Positions 8,001 through 14,953 of a stretch of DNA of 42,147 nt are shown in pieces. Source of the DNA: JAAYEA01 sp012689325 (GTDB taxonomy: Bacteria; Chloroflexota; Anaerolineae; JAAYEA01); the NCBI GenBank assembly GCA_036841525.1, contig DAITVZ010000047.1:1-42147 (forward strand), given 5' to 3'. Position 1 is the stretch's first letter, and every line of letters starts with the position of its first letter. A program made the translations under genes and the position numbers. Under the pieces are notes generated by a model that ran no database searches, was not told the DNA's origin, and saw only the letters and a list, made by a program, of their open reading frames with translations.

Positions 8001-10273
8001 GCGGCGGCCTGCACTCCTATCCCAATGGCGTGTACTCGCTGCACCCCGATGTCATCCAGAGCCTGGACCTGAACCTGCACGACATGGCCGTGGTCAATCG
8101 CACCCGCGCGCGCCTTATCCCGGCTGGCGGACAGATGCTTGGCGCGACCAACGGCGCCTGGTTCGTCTGGCTGCAGGCCATCAACAGCACGCAGCCTAGC
8201 CGCGAGACCGTCAGCATCACCATCGGTCGCGCCCTGGGCGCCTCCCACTCGGCCATCGACAACGGCAACGCGCAGCACGACATGGAGCCCGGCGATCCCT
8301 GGTACCTGAAGCGGTTCTTCGTGGACGGCCACGAGTACAACGTGTCGGCCATCCGCGTGGTCGCCTCTCCAGTGGAGCTGCCCGGCGACGAGTCCTACCA
8401 GTTCAAGTTCATCACCATCCGCACCGCCGTGCCCAAGGTCAACTATGTGAACTATCAGGACTCCCAGAAACTGGAAGGGTACTTCCTGGGCACCGTCCTG
8501 GGTGTGGATACCAACGTGATCTCGGTGATGCCGCCTTACAACTATGAGCACACCATCGTCGAGGACGTCGAGTGGTTCCATGATGAGGATTGCGTGGGCG
8601 ACCTGCGCTACAACCGCCCGCCGATGATCATCCGCATCACCGCAGAAGAGCGGGAGCCCCAGTTCTTTGGCGAGCTGCGCGAGATCCTCTGGATCCCTGA
8701 TGATCCCTCTCGCCTGACGCCCGAGATCTGGAGCGTGGAGCAGTTCAACACGCTGCCCGACCTCTACACCGAGTTCCAGATGCCCGCTGGCGAGCACTAC
8801 CTGGTCACCACGGACTGGATCTCGCTGGAGAGCGAGCCGATGGTGTTCGACACCTGCGAGCTGGGCATCACGGTGACGCTGCCCATCACCACGCCTCGGG
8901 TGACCTTCTGGTACGACCCGACCGATCCGTATGACATCTATGTCAACGACGAAGTGGTGGAAGGCCTGGCCGCCGGGGCCACTGGTGTGGTCTATCGCTA
9001 CGAGGGCCCGTGCCACGCGACCCACTATCTGCTCACCGACTGCGGCGTGCAGATCCTGATCCGGGACACCACCGGCACGCTGGATAACCTGATCGGCATG
9101 GAAGTGGCGCTGAGCGGCTTCCTGTACGACACGGTGACCTGCGATCCGGGCATCGAAGTGGACGATCCCAATGACATCGACATCATCAACGGGGTCACCC
9201 CGACGCCGACGAGCACCGTGCCCGCCGCGACGGCCACGCCGACTCGGACCAACACGCCGCCGACCATCCCGGCCAACACCGCTACGCCTACGGCCACCAC
9301 TCCGGCTGGCCAGGCGACCCGCACCCCGCTGCCCGGCCGCGGCCACGTGAGTGGCTACGTCCAGGTCGAAGGGCGCGTCAACTACTCGGGCGCGAGCGTC
9401 GCGCTGCCCAGCGTGGCTGGGGCCAACGCCGTGACCGATGCGAGCGGCAAGTTCACGATCTATGACGTGCCGGCCGGCATCTATACCATCGTCGCCGATA
9501 TCAACCGGTATCTGTACGCCCAGAAGAGCGACGTCAGCGTCACCAACGGCAACACCACCGTCCTGACCGACGTCAACCTCCGCGGCGGCGATGCCAACGA
9601 CGACGACACCGTGGACATCTTTGACCTGGTGATCCTGGGCCTGTCCTACAACAGCACGCCTGCGGATCCCGACTGGGACGAGCGCGGCGACATCAACAAC
9701 GATGGCGCGGTCAACCTGTGGGACCTGGTGCTGGTTGGCACCAACTATAACAAGACCGCTCCGACCGCGTGGTCGCTGCTCATGGCGCCCAAGAGCACCG
9801 CTCTGGTTGCCCCGGCCAAGTCCAACCTGGCCCTGGTGAACCTTGGCTCCGACCTGGTGGTCGAGGTCAAGATCTCCGAGGCGACCGAGGTCTTTGGCGC
9901 CGAGTTCGAGATGGTCTTTGATCCCAAGGCCATGCAGGTGCGCGATGCCGATCTGGGTCGCGCGGGCATCCAGGTGGAGAATGGCGACATGTTCGCCGCC
10001 GACGGCTCCTTCGTCGTCGAGAACGTGGTCGACAATGAGAAGGGCACCGTGCGGTATGCGGTGACCATGCTCGGCTCCGCCAAGGCCTTCAGCGGCGAAG
10101 GCACGCTGCTTCGCCTCCGCTTCCGCTCCGCCGGCAGCGCCCAGAGCGCCATGGTGAGCATGAAGGGGCTGAGCCTGTACAGCAAGGCGAATGGCGCGAT
10201 GCAGTTCATGAGCGACCGTCTGCTCGTCAAACTGCCCGCGGCCAAGCTGGCGCCGCCCTTGGTGATCAAGTAA
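5099..10273 (+). CDS. Giant secreted surface protein: duplicated unknown unit, CarboxypepD-reg-like fold, dockerin, cohesin-like module
   Basis: A 1724-residue exported protein. The ATG at 5099 has GGAGG 6 bases upstream. The signal peptide is cleaved near AQA-QQ (residue 32). Residues of about 80-700 and 730-1310 are two diverged copies of one unit. Shared landmarks are EKVWFREWYEP/EKVFFRQWYEP, FGYGLTSxDADFDG, QFLDHMV, GRALGA, PGDPWFLKRF/PGDPWYLKRF with VDGHEY, and PPFNYEH/PPYNYEH. I do not recognise this family; the DADFDG segments look calcium binding. Next come a Thr/Pro linker (about 1365-1415), a carboxypeptidase-regulatory-like sandwich (about 1418-1495), a dockerin (about 1497-1555; GDANDDDTVDI and GDINNDGAVNL) and a cohesin-like module (about 1575-1715). 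Size, strong promoter and uniform codon choice suggest an abundant surface-layer or scaffold protein. That role is inference. Confidence 0.8.
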   Translation: MSQHQRRKLIQRATVVALAILLVAILALPAQAQQGLTYNTLRMYGFMNEGAGADVTDPQTGLPVEDRPYTLADAPFLPQSVQAPIKDSVTWDPAWMYENQTFDENQALGLYNKIFVGGLNASEKVWFREWYEPSHWDKDLNANGLHVFTETGEIDVADEYYPAIMQEFTYLMMEPRYIEAKPEPTWGRVGNTSFVFPIGIRAEDLFTRNGAVDTASDNAKFGYGLTSLDADFDGVPDIVHVDSEVTLFDLTQIAADLNGNRFLDPLDIDNVPLNGNEEAVLRLDTKAIARGSYIQFLDHMVYLKEIFDNSVIVDVWYTGDLTPRKLGERTLFRGDMALSGTNGPVQLISAVRNGGYGSNLCNFPTGPWFVWLASVDTVEESARLMVGRALGATWSSMEDAPGIADRRPGDPWFLKRFYVDGHEYTVSAIYTRGAGTPYSYECDLDLDNNGQVDLQPAPDYSEFMYITLRTPIPKVPVIIEQHSVRLQHYMPLDKLSVLPPFNYEHYILADINALDAFTELYSRDMFIGKLIGPVAPILQKNGPFPYNVEGCERSYSDPSEMDHFYVREVDNPQYTGQLLELYGEEMVGDAEELEYWYAMRYHTMPDQYTEFVFPDIAESRTGADDPDLYLLTSAFYAPQAEYERWIQSQTTGVYEQWTNDRVKFWFDPAIGGKKYKDELGVRLYGRYNEDLVPARSEGAGDTAAVDPVNASYPVEVLPYTDPWAIFNPQLEQAPVKDSLTFNPAYMDEYRNGNEPLAALYPQISCEEQNAREKVFFRQWYEPVYVDKILRLDNPNTTGIDEYDAYEFPAVMQEFTYMYLNMQGEIGDPYSCQPGNSRFAFPISTKAEELPAPVDVELPGGLIPSFGYGLTSYDADFDGIEDIVTVHSENSLANLTGVQADFDGNGVVDQLMAQEGLGGSELSGEELVVFAVENLTLRRGESAQFLDHMVSLENVPGSGSATLKFWYTGGGLHSYPNGVYSLHPDVIQSLDLNLHDMAVVNRTRARLIPAGGQMLGATNGAWFVWLQAINSTQPSRETVSITIGRALGASHSAIDNGNAQHDMEPGDPWYLKRFFVDGHEYNVSAIRVVASPVELPGDESYQFKFITIRTAVPKVNYVNYQDSQKLEGYFLGTVLGVDTNVISVMPPYNYEHTIVEDVEWFHDEDCVGDLRYNRPPMIIRITAEEREPQFFGELREILWIPDDPSRLTPEIWSVEQFNTLPDLYTEFQMPAGEHYLVTTDWISLESEPMVFDTCELGITVTLPITTPRVTFWYDPTDPYDIYVNDEVVEGLAAGATGVVYRYEGPCHATHYLLTDCGVQILIRDTTGTLDNLIGMEVALSGFLYDTVTCDPGIEVDDPNDIDIINGVTPTPTSTVPAATATPTRTNTPPTIPANTATPTATTPAGQATRTPLPGRGHVSGYVQVEGRVNYSGASVALPSVAGANAVTDASGKFTIYDVPAGIYTIVADINRYLYAQKSDVSVTNGNTTVLTDVNLRGGDANDDDTVDIFDLVILGLSYNSTPADPDWDERGDINNDGAVNLWDLVLVGTNYNKTAPTAWSLLMAPKSTALVAPAKSNLALVNLGSDLVVEVKISEATEVFGAEFEMVFDPKAMQVRDADLGRAGIQVENGDMFAADGSFVVENVVDNEKGTVRYAVTMLGSAKAFSGEGTLLRLRFRSAGSAQSAMVSMKGLSLYSKANGAMQFMSDRLLVKLPAAKLAPPLVIK

Positions 10274-10292
10274 GCTAGGCTGTCCCTCTCCG

Positions 10293-10312
10293 CGGGGGGC
10301 GCAAGCCCCCCG
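10293..10312 (+). terminator. GC-rich hairpin after the giant gene
   Basis: A perfect 8-base-pair stem, CGGGGGGC and GCCCCCCG, closes a GCAA loop 19 bases past the stop. There is no T tract, so termination or 3'-end protection are both possible. Confidence 0.45.
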
Positions 10313-10350
10313 GGAACAGGACCAGCCCAGCAACCGTAGAACCTAACGAG

Positions 10351-10385
10351 AGGCAGGGCCCCGGACCCACGTCCAGGCCCTGCCT
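10351..10385 (+). terminator. Second hairpin in the intergenic region
   Basis: A 10-base-pair stem (AGGCAGGGCC 10351-10360 with GGCCCTGCCT 10376-10385) and a 15-base loop. It lacks a T tract. With the hairpin at 10293 it separates the giant gene from the next promoter. Confidence 0.4.
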
Positions 10386-10438
10386 CGCCCAAGGTTGGAC
10401 TCGCACTCAACGGTGCGGCAGAGGGCCGCCTGGCGAGT

Positions 10439-10467
10439 TTGCCCAAAAGCGTCAATAGTGATATATA
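10439..10467 (+). promoter_or_regulatory. Promoter of the cohesin-LysM gene
   Basis: TTGCCC (10439-10444), a 17-base spacer and TATATA (10462-10467), 85 bases before the ATG. This AT-rich patch stands out in the surrounding sequence. Confidence 0.55.
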
Positions 10468-10552
10468 GAGAGAGTAGGTCTCAACGGTCGCGCTTTGACG
10501 TTCCGGGCATTGGAGTGGGATCCTGTTCCAAAGAGCAAAAGGAGGAAACAGC

Positions 10553-11770
10553 ATGGGAAGGGCAATCGGTCGAATCGGTCTCTCTATCATCCGTCTCACA
10601 GTCCTGTTGAGCCTCTTGCTGGGCATGCTGCCAGGCGCGGCATTCGCTGATGGCGCGAGCGTCCTGGCGCAGCCAGCCGCCCAGTCCGTGGCGGTCGATG
10701 GCACGGTGACCGTCACCGTCCGTGTGGAGGGCGTCACCGATCTCTACGGCGCCGAAGTCCACCTGACCTTCACCCCCGGCGTCGTCCAAGTCGTGGACGC
10801 GGACAGCGACGCGGGCAATGGTCTCCAGTTGGCGACCGGCGACCTCTTTGCCGGCAAGAACGCCTTCAACGCGCTGAACACCGCTAACAACAGCACCGGC
10901 ACCATTGACTATGCCATCTCGCTCCTGGGCGAGCCGGCCGGCGTCACCGGCGCGGGCAACCTGTTCAGCGTCACCTTCAAGGGCGCTGCCGAGGGCATGA
11001 GCGCGGTGGCCTTTGTCACGGTCATGCTGGCCTCCCGCGCGGGCGGCCAGATCGCCTCCACCAACGTGAACGGCACGATCACCGTCACCGGTGGGGCTCA
11101 GCCGACGGCAACCAACACCACGGTCCCGCCCACGGCCACCACCGCCGCGCCTACCGCGACGACGACCACCACCGCGCCCACCGCGACGGCGACCACGGTC
11201 CCGGCTACCGCCACGGCCACCACTGTTCCGGGCAGCAGCTGCACCTACACCGTGCTCTGGGGCGATACGCTGTATAGCATCGCCCGCCGCTACAACACCA
11301 CCGTCTCCACCCTGGTGGCGATGAACGGCCTGGCCAATCCGAACTATATCCGCACGGGCCAAAAGCTGTACGTGCCTTGCGCCGGCGGCGTGACCCCCGT
11401 GCCGCCCACCGTGACCGTGACCCCGGTTCCGGGCTGCTCCGGCACCATGTACACGGTGGTCGCGGGCGACACGCTGTATAGCATTGGCCGCAAGTACGGC
11501 GTCACCGTGAGCGCGATCCTCGCCGTCAACTATATCCCCAACCCGAACTATATCTGGGTTGGCCAGAAGATCTGCATCCCGACGGGAGGCACCACGCCGC
11601 CCACCGTGACCCCGGTGCCCGGCTGCCGCGCTCAGTACAAGGTCGTCGCGGGTGACACGCTGCTCGCCATCGCCGCCCGCTATGGCACCACCTACTGGGC
11701 CATCGCCATGGCCAACAACATCGCGAACCCGAACCTGATCTATCCAGGGACCACGCTCTGCATCCCATAA
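10553..11770 (+). CDS. Cohesin-like module on a triple-LysM anchor (secreted)
   Basis: A 405-residue exported protein with AGGAGG upstream of the ATG. The signal peptide is cleaved near AFA (residue 32). Residues 40-180 form one cohesin-like module (SVAVDGTVTVTVRVEGVTDLYGAE, with key residues VTDLYGAEVHLTF at 61-73). Residues 181-228 are a Thr/Pro/Ala linker. Three LysM modules follow, at 230-276, 295-343 and 358-405; each has the GDTL core and a Cys near each end (230/276, 295/341, 358/403), which suggests one disulfide per module. LysM modules bind N-acetylglucosamine polymers such as peptidoglycan, so this protein could anchor dockerin-bearing partners to the wall, as anchoring scaffoldins do with SLH modules. 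It sits between two other cohesin-bearing genes and has its own promoter and terminator. Confidence 0.85.
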   Translation: MGRAIGRIGLSIIRLTVLLSLLLGMLPGAAFADGASVLAQPAAQSVAVDGTVTVTVRVEGVTDLYGAEVHLTFTPGVVQVVDADSDAGNGLQLATGDLFAGKNAFNALNTANNSTGTIDYAISLLGEPAGVTGAGNLFSVTFKGAAEGMSAVAFVTVMLASRAGGQIASTNVNGTITVTGGAQPTATNTTVPPTATTAAPTATTTTTAPTATATTVPATATATTVPGSSCTYTVLWGDTLYSIARRYNTTVSTLVAMNGLANPNYIRTGQKLYVPCAGGVTPVPPTVTVTPVPGCSGTMYTVVAGDTLYSIGRKYGVTVSAILAVNYIPNPNYIWVGQKICIPTGGTTPPTVTPVPGCRAQYKVVAGDTLLAIAARYGTTYWAIAMANNIANPNLIYPGTTLCIP

Positions 11771-11825
11771 GCACGAGCGCCCCATAGCAGCGTTTGGGTT
11801 TGCCAAAGCTCTGCTGAGCAAGATG

Positions 11826-11862
11826 AAAGGGCTATTGGAGGGCAAGCCTCCAATAGCCCTTT
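11826..11862 (+). terminator. Strong terminator after the cohesin-LysM gene
   Basis: A perfect 16-base-pair stem (11826-11841 with 11847-11862) with a 5-base loop. AAA opens and TTT closes the stem, followed by CC. The rest of 11771-11994 shows no clear promoter. Confidence 0.8.
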
Positions 11863-11994
11863 CCACTAGAAGGGGACCGCTTGCAGCGCCGACCTGGGTC
11901 TCTCATCCCGATGCGCGCTCCAGGTCGCTGCTGCAGATCGCCTCTCTACCCCGGCGTTGCCGGCCGCGGGATCCCTGCTATCGGAGAAGTGACC

Positions 11995-12714
11995 ATGAAT
12001 AGAGCCCGTCCCCCGGCCCTATGCGCCCAGAGCCCCTGCGCTTGGAGACTCGTGCGGGTTTTGCTGCTGCTGGTGACGCTGCTCGCCGCGCCGCTGTGGC
12101 CGGCGAGCTGGGCTCTCGCCGAGCCGGTCGAGCCCGCCTACGACACCAAGGTCAGCATCCAGCCGACGGTGCAGGCCATCCCGGTGGGCGGGACGGGCCA
12201 GGTCGTCGTCCGGATCGAGAACGTCAGCGACCTGGTCGGCCTCAAGCTGGTGATCCAATACGACCCCGCCGTGGTCACCGTGCGCGACGCCAGCCTCTCC
12301 TCGCCCGGCGTGCAAGTCCAGGCCGGCAACATCTTTGCAGGGCACAGCGTCCTGCCGGGCGACAACATCGTGGACGTCGTCCACGGCGAGATCAGCTACT
12401 CCGCCGCCCTCATCGGCTTGCCCGGCGTGACCGGCAGCGGCAGCGTCATCACCGCCACCTTCGAGGCGCTGTCTACCGGCGCCACGGCGCTGCAGTTTTC
12501 GGAAGTCAAGCTGGTGGGCGCTGTCCAGGTCGGGTCCGAGTTCCAGATCGGGACCGAGGTGCAGCACGGCGCCATTACCGTCATCGCCGGCAGCGCCACC
12601 CCCACCGCCTCCTGGACGCCCACCGTCACCGGCACGCCCACGCTCACCCGCACCGCCACGGGGACGTTCACCGCCACTCGCACGCCGACGGCGACCTCAA
12701 CGTCCACGGCGACC
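11995..12714 (+). CDS. Secreted cohesin-like protein, 5' part up to the assembly gap
   Basis: The ATG at 11995 has GGAGAAG 6 to 7 bases upstream. Residues 20-42 form a signal peptide (LVRVLLLLVTLLAAPLW core, cleavage near ALA-EP). A cohesin-like module follows, about residues 47-200 (key stretch IENVSDLVGLKLVIQYDPAVV). A Thr/Pro-rich linker starts near residue 200 and runs into the N gap. Frame 1 is intact to the last base before the gap. The sequence after the gap (12815) also begins on a codon boundary of the same kind of linker, so both parts almost certainly belong to one gene that stops at 14890. No promoter of its own is clear. Its cohesin-like module resembles that of the LysM protein, pointing to local duplication. 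Confidence 0.8.
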
Positions 12715-13425
12715 NNNNNNNNNNNNNNNNNNNNNNNNNNNNNNNNNNNNNNNNNNNNNNNNNNNNNNNNNNNNNNNNNNNNNNNNNNNNNNNNNNNNNN
12801 NNNNNNNNNNNNNNGCGACCAACACCGGTATGCCGACGGCCACGCGCACGCTGACGGCAACGGCTTCGCCGTCGCTCACATCGACGCCCACGCGCACCAA
12901 CACCCTGCCGCCGACGGCCACCTATACCCTGACGCCTTCGCACACGGCCACCCGCACGCCCACCAACACGACGCCGCCCACGGCCACGCCGACGCGCTCC
13001 CCGACGTCCTCGTCGACGCCGACGTCCACGGCGACGGCGACGCACACCGGCCAGCCCACGGCCACCGTCACCCGCACGCCGACGGTGACGGCCACGTCGA
13101 CCTCGACGTCCACGGCGACCGCGACGTCTACGTCGACGGCGACCTACACCGGCCAACCCACGGCGACGGTCACCCGCACGCCAACGGCCACGGGCACCGC
13201 GAGCGCGACCTTGTCGCCGACGATGACGGCGACTGCCTCGCCGACGCTCACCGTGACGCCCACGGGCACCGCCACGGCGACGCGGACCTTCACGTCGACC
13301 CCGACGTCCTCGTCGACGCCGACGTCCTCGTCGACGCCGACGTCCTCGTCGACGCCGACCCAGACCGCGATTCCGCCGAGCGCCACGCCCACCGCCACCC
13401 GCACGCTCCCCGCTGGCGCGACGCT
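12591..13425 (+). repeat. Degenerate Thr/Pro-codon repeat array (first linker)
   Basis: Low-complexity ACG/CCG/ACC codon repeats encode a TPTxT-type linker, interrupted by the N gap. Three perfect 18-base copies occur back to back at 13303-13356 (unit begins GACGTCCTCG). Similar arrays lie at about 13850-14020 and 14085-14395. Confidence 0.8.
12715..12814. other. Assembly gap of 100 N inside the linker repeat
   Basis: Exactly 100 N, the common placeholder for a gap of unknown size. It lies within low-complexity linker repeats, which explains the assembly break. The apparent frame change across it has no biological meaning. Confidence 0.95.
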
Positions 13426-14890
13426 CAGCTTTGATCCGTCACCCCACAGCGTCGCCGAAGGCGAGGTCTTTTACATGGAGCTGCGGGTCGATGCCGGCGC
13501 GCAGCCCATCGATGGCGTCGAGGTCTATGTGAGCTTTGACCCAACCTACTTGGCTATCGTCAACCAGAGCGGGACGCCCGTCACCTCCCTCACGTCCAAA
13601 CCGGGGCTGAACGACATCGTCTGGAACCAGGTGAACAACACCTTGGGCCGGATCAACTATGTGGCGCGCAAGACGTCGGCGCCCTTCCCCAGCGGCACCT
13701 TTGTGGTGGCCTCCTTCTACATCAAGGCCAAGCTGCCCACCGGGGGGGCTGCCCTCGCCTTCTCCGGCGATACCAAGCTGCTCTTCGAGTTCCGCAACGT
13801 CCTGGCGGACGCCGTCGACGGGCAGGTGATCGTGGTTGCCTCCACGCCCACGGTGACGGCGACGGCCACGGCCACCGCCACGGCCACGACGACGGCCACG
13901 AGCACGCTCACGGCCACCCATACGCCCACGGCCACGGCCACGGCGACGCCGTCGCCCACCGCCACGGCCACGCCCACCGTGACGGCGACGCCGACGAGCA
14001 CCGCGACGCCCACCCGCACGCCGCGCCCCTGGCTGGGCGTCATGTACCTGCCCAGGGTCATTCGCAACGCGCCGCCGCCGCCCACGGCCACGCCCACGCG
14101 CACGTCGACGCCGACGTCCACGGCGACGGCAACGCGGACCTTCACGGCGACGGCGACGCGGACCCACACGCCCACCATCACCCACACGCCTTCGCCGACG
14201 GCGACGCGGACCCACACGCCGACGGCCACGGCCACCCGGACGCATACCGGCACGCCGACGCGCACCTTCACGCCGACGTCCACGCGGACGCCGACCATCA
14301 CGCCGACGCCCACGCGCACCTTCACGCCCTCGGCCACGCCGACGGTGACGCGGACGCCCACCATCACCCAGACGCCGACCATCACGCCGACGCCGGCGCC
14401 GCTGGACCTGATCATCGATCCCGGCTTTGAGCTGCAACACCCGGCCTGGGTGATCAATCACACGGCCTATCCGGCGGGCTATACCACCGACCGTTGGATC
14501 AGCGCCTATTACGCCATGCGCGCGGGGATCGTCTCCGGCTCTGACCTGGGGACGCTGACCTATTCGTCCTTCCAGCAGACCATCACGCTCCCGGCGGGGA
14601 TCCGCAAGGCCACGCTGTCGTTCTGGTACTATCCCATGAGCGGCGATACGCAGATGAACGTCAACGATGACCAGCAGTACCTGTACATCCGGCGGGCCAG
14701 CGGCGACCAGTTGCCAGTGCTGCGCGCCAAGGCCAACGATCAGGTCTGGCTCTACAAAGAGTATGACTTGGACGTGGTCTACTATGGGGGGCAGCAGCCC
14801 ATCACGCTGATCTTTGGCGTGAGGAACGACGGCGACGGGAACGTGACCGCCATGTATGTGGACGAGGTCCGCGTGCGCGTGGAGTGGTAA
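12815..14890 (+). CDS. Secreted cohesin-like protein, 3' part after the gap: second cohesin-like module, linkers, C-terminal jelly-roll-like domain
   Basis: This open frame of 691 codons continues the gene that begins at 11995. It starts in Thr/Pro linker (to about 13425). A second cohesin-like module follows (about 13426-13845; key stretch DGVEVYVSFDPTYLAIV). Then come a short linker (13850-14020), the segment LGVMYLPRVIRN (14033-14068) and another linker (to about 14395). The last 160 residues (LIIDPGFE at the start, YVDEVRVRVEW at the end) look like a carbohydrate-binding-module-type jelly roll. YLP-type motifs are common in secreted proteins of Chloroflexota, though usually near the C-terminus. 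The two cohesin-like modules could hold two dockerin partners while the last domain binds a glycan. That is inference. Confidence 0.75.
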   Translation, partial: ATNTGMPTATRTLTATASPSLTSTPTRTNTLPPTATYTLTPSHTATRTPTNTTPPTATPTRSPTSSSTPTSTATATHTGQPTATVTRTPTVTATSTSTSTATATSTSTATYTGQPTATVTRTPTATGTASATLSPTMTATASPTLTVTPTGTATATRTFTSTPTSSSTPTSSSTPTSSSTPTQTAIPPSATPTATRTLPAGATLSFDPSPHSVAEGEVFYMELRVDAGAQPIDGVEVYVSFDPTYLAIVNQSGTPVTSLTSKPGLNDIVWNQVNNTLGRINYVARKTSAPFPSGTFVVASFYIKAKLPTGGAALAFSGDTKLLFEFRNVLADAVDGQVIVVASTPTVTATATATATATTTATSTLTATHTPTATATATPSPTATATPTVTATPTSTATPTRTPRPWLGVMYLPRVIRNAPPPPTATPTRTSTPTSTATATRTFTATATRTHTPTITHTPSPTATRTHTPTATATRTHTGTPTRTFTPTSTRTPTITPTPTRTFTPSATPTVTRTPTITQTPTITPTPAPLDLIIDPGFELQHPAWVINHTAYPAGYTTDRWISAYYAMRAGIVSGSDLGTLTYSSFQQTITLPAGIRKATLSFWYYPMSGDTQMNVNDDQQYLYIRRASGDQLPVLRAKANDQVWLYKEYDLDVVYYGGQQPITLIFGVRNDGDGNVTAMYVDEVRVRVEW

Positions 14891-14896
14891 GAAAAG

Positions 14897-14937
14897 AAGA
14901 CCCTAAGGGTGTGCTTTGCCACCCTTAGGGTCTTTTT
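14897..14937 (+). terminator. Strong, probably bidirectional terminator
   Basis: A perfect 15-base-pair stem (14897-14911 with 14920-14934) and an 8-base loop, followed by TTT. Adenines precede the stem, so it can also serve the convergent aminotransferase gene that ends at 14954. Confidence 0.85.
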
Positions 14938-14953
14938 CGTGCGAGCTATTAGC

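Noticed and set aside
5000..10333. Very long open frame (1777 codons) antisense to the giant surface gene
   Set aside because: It mirrors the codon bias of the real gene, is His/Asp/Val-Gly rich, has no ribosome binding site and no recognisable domain. The plus frame has a signal peptide, modules and promoter.
12815..13434. His/Asp-rich frame that continues the first reading frame across the N gap
   Set aside because: It arises only because the placeholder gap of 100 N shifts the frame; the Thr/Pro linker frame is the real one.
12591..14395. Tandem repeats considered as a CRISPR array
   Set aside because: The repeats are in-frame codon repeats with no spacer pattern and no cas genes nearby.
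13717..14457. Val-Gly-rich elastin-like frame on the minus strand
   Set aside because: It is the complement of the Thr/Pro codon repeats and has no start signal.
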